This document shows, one piece after another, positions 27,447-35,492 of a stretch of DNA of 64,000 nt; the first letter of the stretch is position 1, and each line of letters opens with the position of its first letter. The notes under the pieces were generated by a model, which did not search any database, had not been told where the DNA came from, and saw only the letters and a program-made list of their open reading frames with translations. Both the position numbers and the translations under genes were made by a program. The stretch lies in the NCBI GenBank assembly GCA_963823845.1, contig CAWGND010000013.1, positions 768,049 to 832,048 on the forward strand, given 5' to 3'. The stretch comes from Alloacidobacterium sp963823845. Its GTDB lineage: Bacteria; Acidobacteriota; Terriglobia; Terriglobales; Acidobacteriaceae.

Positions 27447-27808
27447 GTCGTCCACCCCCTTTCCATTGGGCCGCCCGGAGCAGCGCGGGTCGACCCAGTC
27501 TGTCCACCTTGAGCAGTTCCGGTCCCGTGTCTAACTTGAAGCAACGAACCACACTGAATCTCGTCCGACATCTGAACGATTCGATCGGCACCGCATTCGC
27601 AATTTCACCTTTGTCAGGTGCGCTTCTACTGTCTACCTGCGTCCGATGGGAACGGTTTTGTCTCACGAGGCTAAGTTTTTTTGAAAGAACCTGCCTGCCA
27701 GGAGAATATGTATTTGAGTTGGTCCCTTAGCAAAGCCGACCCAAATGCCTTTTAGGTTTGCGGTTTGTTCTGTCGATCGTTGCTGCGGACACTAGCGCGC
27801 TGTTGATG
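27266..27808 (-). repeat. Repeat module copy B
   Basis: This is the inverted counterpart of 8838-9372 and the most complete copy: it leads into an intact gene (26571-27446). The shared region covers about 350 bp upstream of the start codon and about 180 bp of coding sequence. A hydrophobic 25-codon frame ends at 27883 just beyond the repeat; I do not support it as a gene. Confidence 0.8.
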
Positions 27809-27890
27809 ATTGCGCTGGGCGCAATGACGTTAGCGCTGCTGATCGCTCTCGTGGGACTGGCTTATGCGGAGAGAGCTTTATGACTGAGAA

Positions 27891-28448
27891 TTATTGCGAG
27901 GTCTCTTTGGCGGACAATTCGCGGCGCAACCACGCTTGCGCCAACCGGATCTCGCGACGAACCGTATGTACGGGCATCTGAAGCAGCTCTGCAGATTCCT
28001 CCGCCGTCAGCCCTCCAAAATAGCGGAGTTCAATCAGTTTTCCTTTGAGCGGACTCGCGGCCGCCAAAGTGTCCAGCGCGTCGTTTAATTTCAAAAGCGC
28101 CGCGTCGTTAGGCGCCATCAGTTTGAGCGAGTCAGTCATCGGAATCTTCTGCCCGTCGCGCTTAACGGCATGTCGGCTACGCGCCATGTCGATTAAGATT
28201 TGCCGCATGGCATGCGAAGCAATTCCATAAAAATGAGACCGGTTTTCGCATTCCGGCAATCGAGAGCCCGATAATCTCAGAAAAGCTTCGTGTACTAGCG
28301 CGGTTGTTTGAATAGTCACGTTGGCATTCTCGCGCCGTAAATGACTGGCCGCGAGGCGCTTGAGTTCCTCATAGACCAAGGGGATGAGCGTATTAAGCGC
28401 CTCTGAGTCTCCTTGGTGAACCCGCGACAAGAGACTCGTTATCTCCAT
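27891..28448 (-). CDS. ECF-type RNA polymerase sigma factor (TIGR02999-like)
   Basis: 185 residues with region 2 (L-V-Y-E-E-L-K-R-L-A-A-S-H-L-R-R-E, A-L-V-H-E-A-F-L-R-L, F-Y-G-I-A-S-H-A-M-R-Q-I-L-I-D) and region 4 (L-R-Y-F-G-G-L-T-A-E-E-S-A-E-L-L, then V-R-R-E-I-R-L-A-Q-A-W-L). This is the acidobacterial/planctomycete group that usually pairs with a Pkn-type kinase, and such a kinase lies at 29024-31693 on the same strand. It directs RNA polymerase to an unknown regulon. There is no anti-sigma gene next to it; control is probably by the kinase or by transcription. Confidence 0.9.
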   Translation of the reverse strand: MEITSLLSRVHQGDSEALNTLIPLVYEELKRLAASHLRRENANVTIQTTALVHEAFLRLSGSRLPECENRSHFYGIASHAMRQILIDMARSRHAVKRDGQKIPMTDSLKLMAPNDAALLKLNDALDTLAAASPLKGKLIELRYFGGLTAEESAELLQMPVHTVRREIRLAQAWLRRELSAKETSQ

Positions 28449-28658
28449 GCGCCCTATTATAGGTCACCTCTTAGTTGCGGTTTCGTGCGAAAAAAGTCGG
28501 CGACCGAGACAAACATCCGGTGTTTCTCCGCATGTTGACAATGAGAGAGCAGATTTCATCCTTAACTCCGCGGTGCGTTTTCAGTTCAGCTGTGTGCGCG
28601 ACGCGACAACAAGAGATTGGGCTCCCGTCAACTCAGCTACGCAATAGAAAGGACATTC

Positions 28659-29009
28659 ATGAAAGTCACACTCCAACCCGGTGAAACCGCGATCGATACC
28701 TGGTCTCTTTTCTACCTGCCGCCCAACGGCGGGAAATACAATGGCAAACTGACCGTGACGAATCAGCGGCTGATTTACGATGCCATGTTCGACGTCAGTT
28801 TCAAGGGCCTTGTCTCGGAGGCGATTTTCGTCAAATGGGGCAGCGAAGGCTTTCTCGAAATTGATAAGAAAGATATTCAGTGTGTTGAAGTTACGAAAAA
28901 GCTGTTGAGCAAGCGCTGCACACTGACGCTTCGCGACGGCAGCCATCACGCATTTGACTACGGAGCTATGAATATTGACAAAGTTGCCGCGGCAATCGGA
29001 AGTCGATAG
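28659..29009 (+). CDS. GRAM/bacterial-PH-like domain protein
   Basis: 116 residues from ATG 28659, with GAAAGGA upstream. G-K-L-T-V-T-N-Q-R-L-I-Y-D is the core strand-turn-strand of GRAM-type PH-like folds. The rest alternates short beta strands (V-K-W-G-S-E-G-F-L-E-I-D, C-T-L-T-L-R-D-G-S-H-H-A-F-D-Y). Such proteins bind lipids or proteins at membranes. It is on the opposite strand, wedged between the sigma-factor and kinase genes; its stop is 14 bp from the kinase stop, so the two converge. Confidence 0.7.
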   Translation: MKVTLQPGETAIDTWSLFYLPPNGGKYNGKLTVTNQRLIYDAMFDVSFKGLVSEAIFVKWGSEGFLEIDKKDIQCVEVTKKLLSKRCTLTLRDGSHHAFDYGAMNIDKVAAAIGSR

Positions 29010-29023
29010 TAGAGCACCTTTGT

Positions 29024-31693
29024 TTAGGGCGAATGTTGAGTGGGAACAGCCAAAAGCGCACGCCTCCACGGATCGAGCAATTCCTCGCGTTCTTCCAGAG
29101 CGACTCGCGCTTCGTCATCGCGGCCAGCCAATCGGTAAACCGAAGCGAGTTCCTGGTATCGCTCGGCGATGGTCAAAGCGTCCGATAGTCTTCGTTGCGC
29201 GGGCGGCTGCACGGAGCGTACCTCTTGTAACCATTTCAGGTTGACCTGTATTGCATCCTCGTAAAGACCGGCAGAGGCAAGACGAATGGACTCTGCACGG
29301 GAAATCGACTCCATAGGGTTCTCTAAAGACTCACCATCGTTGACTTCGACCGCAGCATTCGTTGCCGCCAGTTGCTTTGCTTCAGCTAACCGCCTTTTTC
29401 CTTCTTCGATCCGGCCCAAAGCATACAAAGGGCGAACGGACTGACTCAGCGCAATGCTCAACGGCAAATGCTGCCGCGAATTCTCATTCGGCATCGCGCG
29501 GAGCGCCGCTATCGCTTCATCGTAAGCGGCAAGGGCCGCCGCTGGATCCGACCCCTGCAAAGCGCTTCCCAGCTCCGCCGCCGTCTCGCCTGTGTCGATC
29601 AGGGCTTCTTGCTCAGATGGATCTAGACGAATATTTTTCTGGAAGTATTCGAGGGCTTTTCGGAATTCGGCGATGGCTTGCTTTCTATCGCCAGAACCCA
29701 ATAATTCGCTTCTTTGCCACAGCAGTGTTCCTATATCGGAGTGACCGCTGCCTATGTTCATACCAAGAGTAGTGTCATCCTTTAGACTGACCGCCATCTT
29801 GTCTAACATGCCCAGCGATTCGCGCATCATTGGAAGGGCGCTGTTTAGATCGCCCTTAGACATCAGCAACATGGCGTAAGATTCCATCGAGAGCGCTAAG
29901 TTTCCCTGAGAAAACCGAATATCTTTGTTGTCTGCTAATTTCCGATCAAACTGAATGGCCAGGTTTGCGTATCGTAGGCCGACGTCTATGTCCCCGACCT
30001 GCTCCGACCCTTGTGCAAGCGAATCATAGACGGATCCAAGCGTGATCCACTTAATAGGCGCGTCTGGTGCGACACGTTCATACTGCTCGGCTAGCGAACT
30101 TAGCTCTAAACCTTTTTCATGTAAGTCCAGTGATCGATGCAGTCCCTCATCCAACCGGTATTCGGTCTCAACCGTGTTCATGAGTCTGCGAATTACACGC
30201 GGATTATCAGGTCTCTTCTTCCAAACATCCCGTATAAATCCTTCTGCCTTTGCAAGGCTCGACAGCGCTTCGTCGGACTGCCCAAGATTTTGTGTTTGGC
30301 CGCCTCCCTGGATATCGGCTACCGCACGGTAGGCACTCCCGATATCTAGCTCCAAATCGAGATCGCTCCCGGCATCGCGTGATAGCTCTTCCAAGTAGGC
30401 CAACGAAGTCTTTACGATTCGCTCCCGAGCTGGCGCGCCTCCAGCCAGCCCTTGAATGTCATTCCCGACCTGAAGCATCTCATTCGCGAATTTGTGAACG
30501 GCGGCGAAACGACGCTGGGCCAGATTCCGCTCGTGAAGCGCAATACCCAAACCGATAGCTAGTCCGGCAACGGTAAGGATGACGGCCGCCGCCGGAATCC
30601 GATAGTGCCGAAGCTGCCGCCTCGCTATGTACCACCATCCTCCCTGGCGAGCCCTTACCGGCCGACGCTCTAACCAGGCGCCCACATCCTCACGCAATGC
30701 ATCGACGCTGGTGTAGCGCTCATTCGGTTCTTTCCGCATGGCTTTGGAAATGATGGCATCCAGATCTTTGTCCACCTTCCGGTTCCATCGGCTGGGGCGC
30801 GGTGGAATATCCCGGCAAACGGCCCGTTCCAACTCCGAGCGTGCAGGGTAATCTTCCGGCCGGAATGCGGATCTACCCGTGGTGAGCCGATAGAGAAGCG
30901 CACCGAGAGAAAATATATCCGAGGCCACCCCTACCGGCGAACCCTGGATCTGCTCTGGACTTGCGTACTGAGGCGTAAGACGGCGCTCCACTGTGACAGT
31001 GGAGTCAGTAGCCGCGTCCAGCAGCTTGGCTATTCCGAAATCAAGCAGCTTCGGAGCGCCATTAGCGTCTACGAGAATATTGCTTGGCTTGATGTCGCGG
31101 TGAACCACCAGCATTCGATGGGCGTAAACAACGGTGCCGCAAAGTATCTCGAAGAGCTCCAGTTGCCGGCGTAAGGGTAGCTGACTACAGAACTCGTCGA
31201 CAGGAGTTCCATCCACATACTCCATTGCAAAAAATGGCCGGCCATCGTCAGCGTGCCCAACATCGAGCAGGCGCGCAATATTTGGATGCGCCAGATCCGC
31301 AAGGATTTGGCGTTCATTCTGAAACAACTGCCGTGAACTCGGAGTATCGATATTCACTCGGAGCAGCTTGATGGCAACCTTCTGGCGGACCTCTCCGTCG
31401 GCGCGTTCGGCCACGTAGACGCTCCCCATCCCACCGTGTCCAATCAAGTCCAGAAGGCGATAAGGCCCGCAGCGCACGTCTTTCGCAAGCGGATATTCAA
31501 GCGCCTGGTTGACGGCTCCCTGCACGACACCATCGAGAGGATCTTCTTCAGGATCGTCATTCGCCAGCAGAGACTCCACAAACGAACGGACTTCTGGTGA
31601 GACGCCCTCATTGATCATCATTTGGTCTCGTTCTTGCGGAGGGAGATCCGCCAACTGATGAAACAACCGTTCAACATCGGCATTCAATTCCAT
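29024..31693 (-). CDS. Membrane Ser/Thr protein kinase with C-terminal TPR-like sensor
   Basis: 889 residues. Residues 1-70 are an N-terminal extension. The kinase domain is at about 78-345, with glycine loop GHGGMGSV at 85-92, Lys109, catalytic HRDIKPSN at 198-205, DFG at 218-220 and SPE at 245-247, so it should be active. One transmembrane helix lies at about 366-387. The extracytoplasmic 500 residues are TPR-like helical repeats. Same strand as the sigma factor, with the GRAM gene between them. I infer that it senses an envelope signal and phosphorylates cytoplasmic targets, possibly the sigma factor. Confidence 0.92.
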   Translation of the reverse strand: MELNADVERLFHQLADLPPQERDQMMINEGVSPEVRSFVESLLANDDPEEDPLDGVVQGAVNQALEYPLAKDVRCGPYRLLDLIGHGGMGSVYVAERADGEVRQKVAIKLLRVNIDTPSSRQLFQNERQILADLAHPNIARLLDVGHADDGRPFFAMEYVDGTPVDEFCSQLPLRRQLELFEILCGTVVYAHRMLVVHRDIKPSNILVDANGAPKLLDFGIAKLLDAATDSTVTVERRLTPQYASPEQIQGSPVGVASDIFSLGALLYRLTTGRSAFRPEDYPARSELERAVCRDIPPRPSRWNRKVDKDLDAIISKAMRKEPNERYTSVDALREDVGAWLERRPVRARQGGWWYIARRQLRHYRIPAAAVILTVAGLAIGLGIALHERNLAQRRFAAVHKFANEMLQVGNDIQGLAGGAPARERIVKTSLAYLEELSRDAGSDLDLELDIGSAYRAVADIQGGGQTQNLGQSDEALSSLAKAEGFIRDVWKKRPDNPRVIRRLMNTVETEYRLDEGLHRSLDLHEKGLELSSLAEQYERVAPDAPIKWITLGSVYDSLAQGSEQVGDIDVGLRYANLAIQFDRKLADNKDIRFSQGNLALSMESYAMLLMSKGDLNSALPMMRESLGMLDKMAVSLKDDTTLGMNIGSGHSDIGTLLWQRSELLGSGDRKQAIAEFRKALEYFQKNIRLDPSEQEALIDTGETAAELGSALQGSDPAAALAAYDEAIAALRAMPNENSRQHLPLSIALSQSVRPLYALGRIEEGKRRLAEAKQLAATNAAVEVNDGESLENPMESISRAESIRLASAGLYEDAIQVNLKWLQEVRSVQPPAQRRLSDALTIAERYQELASVYRLAGRDDEARVALEEREELLDPWRRALLAVPTQHSP

Positions 31694-31898
31694 GGCGCTA
31701 CCTTCTCGAACGAAAAGAACGGTGCTGACCTTGCCAGCAATGAGAAGTCAATGACAACTTGGGCATCGGCCGGATCAAACGGGATCTCTGGGACTCGTCG
31801 GCTTCGCTTCGATCTTGCATGCCGCTTTTTTTCTGTGGGCCCGGGGCGGGTCAGGTAGCTGGGCCTTCTGCTTGTGTACCTCCAACCGCCCCACCAAA

Positions 31899-32315
31899 TT
31901 ATGCCCCTTGCACCGCACTTCGAGGTAGTTCTGCAGCCAGAGGATTGGCTCCATAACCATTTTCGCGCCGCTCGCTACCGAGACAAAGAAAAATGAAGCT
32001 AATCACGGGCGCCCAAAGCCACCATCCGCTTCGGCCGGTATCATGCATCCTACGAACTGCGACGGCGATGCTCGGAATGAGCACGAAAAAGCCATACAGG
32101 ATGCTCGCTAGGGTAGCGGCAATTGTGCCAGCCTGCATCACATGATCGCCCGGCCCCGATAAGATACTGCTGCCCGCAACTCCGAATGCAGCTGCCACGA
32201 ATGCGACGGCACATCCAATTACAAGATTGAGGAACACGAACGACCAATACTCCGCGCGTCGCGCTCTCCCTTCAAACTTTGCATAATTCTTGAGCACTTG
32301 GAAATACCATCTCAT
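31899..32315 (-). CDS. DUF805 membrane protein
   Basis: 138 residues. It starts MRWYFQVLKNYAKFEGRARR-x-E-Y-W, the DUF805 signature, followed by three or four hydrophobic segments and the conserved V-R-R-M-H-D-T-G-R-S-G-W-W-L-W. GGGAGA precedes ATG 32315. It is an inner-membrane protein of unknown function, sometimes linked to stress or phage proteins. It stands 205 bp upstream of the kinase start on the same strand. Confidence 0.9.
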   Translation of the reverse strand: MRWYFQVLKNYAKFEGRARRAEYWSFVFLNLVIGCAVAFVAAAFGVAGSSILSGPGDHVMQAGTIAATLASILYGFFVLIPSIAVAVRRMHDTGRSGWWLWAPVISFIFLCLGSERRENGYGANPLAAELPRSAVQGA

Positions 32316-32609
32316 GGTGCGTCTCCCTCAGTTGTCTGCGTCGGATGCTGAATCAGGTTGATCGTGGTCACTCTGTTGAATTGCGGTGGATTTGGTGTGA
32401 TCTGCCCGCCACCGACTTCGAGGATTATTTGCATTTGAGTATTACCTTCCAATGTTTTATTCGAAAACCGATTACTGGTCTCACTGTCTACATGCGTTGG
32501 AAACGGCTCTTTTTGCTCGTGAGATTGAATATTTTGAATGGTCAGCCAGAATGCGGCCGTCGCTGCGAGGGTTCACAGTCCAATCGAAAGACAGGCATTC
32601 TCCGTGCAT

Positions 32610-32830
32610 TCACAGAGATCGCTCAGAAGCCACGCGGCAGGATTATCTGCACGAGGCCGAGCATATGCGCGAACGGGTGGCGCTATTGGAGCAGGCCATC
32701 ACGGAGACGTCAAACAGGCATCGCCCACGTTACAACAGGCCATCAACGGTCTACAGGCACACCGGGCGTCGCAGACATGTCAGCTGCGAACGGAGCCTTT
32801 TCGTAAGCTAGGAGCCTTCGGACCTAATGG
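32610..32830 (+). pseudogene. IS110-family transposase fragment (middle part)
   Basis: In shifting frames the sequence gives D-Y-L-H-E-A-E-H-M-R-E-R-V-A-L-L-E-Q-A-I, then A-S-P-T-L-Q-Q-A-I-N-G-L-Q-A, then G-V-A-D-M-S-A-A. This matches the region between the RuvC-like DEDD domain and the C-terminal domain of IS110 transposases. It lacks both ends. A C-terminal IS110 fragment is at 40633-40815 on the other strand. Confidence 0.6.
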
Positions 32831-32892
32831 AAGGCGCTTCATGATGAAAACCAGAATCATCACCACAGCTTTTGCGATATCGCTGTTCGGAA

Positions 32893-33084
32893 TTACTCGT
32901 TCGGTATCTTAAGCCGTCCGAGTAGCCCAACGAGTGCGACCGCTAAGCATGCGCCAGAGGCGATGAGCCCCAAGATCTCAAAGCCGTGTAAAGCCTGGAC
33001 GCTTGGCCTGCTTAAACTTGAAAACAGTGACATCAATCCGAATATCAAAACAAATGCGCCGGCGATTCGGCTGCGTTTATCCAT
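32893..33084 (-). CDS. Small two-helix membrane protein
   Basis: 63 residues from ATG 33084, with GAGGAG upstream. There are two hydrophobic helices (A-G-A-F-V-L-I-F-G-L-M-S-L-F and I-L-G-L-I-A-S-G-A-C-L-A-V-A-L-V-G-L-L) with charged ends. No family is recognised. It is isolated between an IS110 remnant and repeat copy C. Confidence 0.6.
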   Translation of the reverse strand: MDKRSRIAGAFVLIFGLMSLFSSLSRPSVQALHGFEILGLIASGACLAVALVGLLGRLKIPNE

Positions 33085-33171
33085 TTGATCTCCTCATGCC
33101 CGCATTCTGTCTATGGTTCTAGGTTGGTCTCGTTCCTCAGGCACCATTGTTATCGTGTAAAACTAACGATC

Positions 33172-33270
33172 CCGTTTCCAAAAAACTTTCACGTCGTCCA
33201 CCCTTTCCATTGGCCCACCCGGAGCAGCGCGGTCGACCCAGTCTGTCCACCTTAAGCCGTTTCGGGTAGT
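33172..33270 (-). repeat. Repeat module copy C, downstream piece
   Basis: This piece corresponds to about 27435-27520 of copy B: the end of the 5' region and the first codons of the MKAFWILG gene, here decayed. It is separated from the other C piece by the amidase-domain gene. Confidence 0.65.
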
Positions 33271-33295
33271 GTCCCATTTGAATTTCCGTTCTCGG

Positions 33296-33985
33296 CTAGT
33301 AATAGCTCATCCCTGCCGCTCTTAGTATGTGTACATCCCTGGTGCTTAGATTCCTGCCGCTCTCAGTACCCGGCACATGGTCGAAAATCTTCCAGAACAG
33401 GTTCTCCCCCTTCGACGGAATGAGCAGGGTCAACGGAACATTCAACTTGTCATTCGTGTGGTAGGATGCCAGCAAAACTATTCGATTTAACCCAGGCGTG
33501 GCTGGCATGCTTGGGGTGCTCGGCGCCAACGCGGTGATCAGCATGGTATGGTGTATCCGACCATCTGCAAATGAGTAATGCTGGACGACGTCACCAATCA
33601 TAAGCTCATCAATTTTGCATCTTTGGGCTCGTCCCGAAAGCTCCAGGAACCGAGCGAATTTGGGTGCGGAGGCCCAGGTAATGCTTCGCTTGTCGTGTGA
33701 CCTGCCCCAACTGTCGGGTAGGAACGAATCTGGATCGCCACAGTTAAACCATTCCGTCTCATCAGTGCCTACATTTCCGTCGGTCATAGGACAGCCGCCG
33801 AAATAGAGCGCCTGGGAAACGAGATTCGTGCAGTCCACAGTATCAGCTGTCCAGCCTTTGTTGTAGTGGTTGCATATGTGCTCGCGTAACCCGCGGCCAA
33901 AAGACGGTTGTAACTGCGTGGCATTTTCTGATCCTCCCGTTTCCACTACCGGACATTGAGCGTCAGAACCATAGAGAACTTTCAA
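33296..33985 (-). CDS. Amidase-domain protein (Amidase_6-like)
   Basis: 229 residues. V-D-C-T-N-L-V-S-Q-A-L-Y-F-G-G is the catalytic Cys signature of the putative amidase family (NlpC/CHAP-like cysteine hydrolases). A later I-H-H-T-M-L-I-T-A holds the likely catalytic His, and Y-H-T-N-D-K closes the fold. There is no signal peptide. Such enzymes cut peptide or amide bonds, often in cell-wall material. The gene sits between the two halves of repeat copy C, as if inserted into or exchanged within the module. Position and activity together suggest an effector-type hydrolase, by inference only. Confidence 0.75.
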   Translation of the reverse strand: MKVLYGSDAQCPVVETGGSENATQLQPSFGRGLREHICNHYNKGWTADTVDCTNLVSQALYFGGCPMTDGNVGTDETEWFNCGDPDSFLPDSWGRSHDKRSITWASAPKFARFLELSGRAQRCKIDELMIGDVVQHYSFADGRIHHTMLITALAPSTPSMPATPGLNRIVLLASYHTNDKLNVPLTLLIPSKGENLFWKIFDHVPGTESGRNLSTRDVHILRAAGMSYY

Positions 33986-34033
33986 AGACCTGTTCCCAAT
34001 GCCCAGCGCTATTTGAAGCCGAAATTGAAACTA

Positions 34034-34210
34034 AGAGACTACCACCACACCGAATCTCGTCCAATCTCTGAACGATTCGATCGACACCTCATTCGCAATT
34101 TCACCTTTGTCAGGTGCGCTTCTACTGTCTACCTGCGTCCGATGGGAGCGGTTTTGTCTCACGAGGCTAAGTTTTTTTGAACGAATTTGCCTACCAAGAG
34201 AATATGTATT
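34034..34210 (-). repeat. Repeat module copy C, upstream piece
   Basis: This piece matches about 27545-27715 of copy B, including the TAGAAGCGCACCTGACAAAG segment and AACTTAGCCTCGTGAGACAA (minus strand). It lies directly upstream of the amidase gene and so could provide its promoter. Confidence 0.7.
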
Positions 34211-34241
34211 TATATCTCTGCCTGCAGTATCAACATTCAGT

Positions 34242-34277
34242 CGACACTTCCGGGTCGTCGCCAACACGGAAGTGTCG
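34242..34277 (-). terminator. 11-bp perfect hairpin
   Basis: CGACACTTCCG and its complement CGGAAGTGTCG flank a 14-nt loop. It lies between the ion-channel gene and repeat copy C. There is no clear T run, so it could be a terminator or a protein-binding site. Confidence 0.35.
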
Positions 34278-34414
34278 CCGACTCGCCTGTTGTTTCCGGA
34301 TTGCCGGTAATACGCCACTATGATCACTTCCGCTATGCCGGCTTAACCGTAGCAATCGGCTGCCATCCGGCGATACCCTGCGGCCTCCCATCCATTTTCA
34401 AAAATCGATCCGCC

Positions 34415-35130
34415 TCATGAGGGTTCCACGGAGCCGGGTTGGTTTGGCCGGTAGGCACCCATCAGCCTTGAAATCATCACCGCGAGATACAACACCGCCA
34501 GAATGGATTCGATCATGGACAGCGAGCGGACGTGCGGCGAAACGGCCGCAATGCCAGCCGCGCCGGCCGTCGTCATGGTTCCAAAGCTAAAAAAATAAAA
34601 TCGAAACCTACAGGAACAGCATGCGGATTGATCGCCGGATCAAGATAAAAGGCATGGGGCTGGATGATAGCAATGATGGCATAGAGGCGTGCGAAGGAAA
34701 ATCCAATGAGGAGATAAATGCATACCGCGCCGAAAATCGTTTCCGCGGTGGGCTCTTCGCGCGCAAAAACGCGGCGAAAGATAACTACAATAATGAAAAC
34801 ATCGAATGCGAAGCTGAGAACGACGGTGAAGACCGACGCAGGAACCAACCTGGTGCGAAAAACGATCGCATGCTCCACCATTGCGGGACCGGCAAGAATC
34901 AGAGCGACAAAGATCAGACTTCTGCGGAAGCTCACCGCGTATACGCTCATCAGTGTGACGGCGACGCCGAACATCCGGAACACCTGAGAACGCGCACCGG
35001 TGTCTCCCATGTAAGGGTAGAGAGCCAGGTCTGAAAGCAAAAACAGAAATAGCAAAAAGAACTTGTGCCCGGTGACAGGCAGAATCCGTCGGGCGGGATT
35101 TTCAGCCGTTGGGTGCGGTACCTGATCCAT
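34415..35130 (-). pseudogene. Ion-channel-like membrane protein with one frameshift
   Basis: The first 180 codons encode at least five hydrophobic segments and V-F-A-R-E-E-P-T-A-E-T-I-F-G-A-V-C-I-Y-L-L-I, as in two-TM-pore potassium-channel relatives. The frame breaks in a run of seven T (minus strand, near 34590). One added T would restore F-F-S-F-G-T-M-T-T-A-G-A-A-G-I-A-A and a final helix to a stop at 34415. The pore loop would thus lack the potassium filter T-V-G-Y-G. The break could be real or a homopolymer sequencing error. Confidence 0.7.
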
Positions 35131-35492
35131 GGCGGAGACGAGACAACTGATCCTACACTTTTTCGTATTCGAAGGCCCGCTGGATCCTTTCAGTACTCAG
35201 GCTGCCGAAAAGTTACGAGCGTTTATACCCTCCTCACAAACGGCACAATTCCAGGCAAGCGCACCGGCCGGATATATCGGTGCAACCGCGGGAAGGGATC
35301 GTGAAATGGGCGACGAGTAATTAATTTGCCCCGAACTCAGCCGGCCAGGGGCTAAGCGGCCGGTCTACGCACGACAGATGCCGCCGTACGCGAGAGTGCC
35401 TGGCCTTTGACTGCTCCTTCGTACGATGCACTGTGGGCAGCGTTCAGACTCCAATTCTCGACTCAAGGTCGAGTCCATTGCCTGGCGTGAGA
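35131..35492. other. Intergenic region, no gene seen
   Basis: This spacer lies upstream of the ion-channel gene and downstream of the sulfatase gene (both minus). The open frame at 35129-35320 has no ribosome site or recognisable content. Confidence 0.4.
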
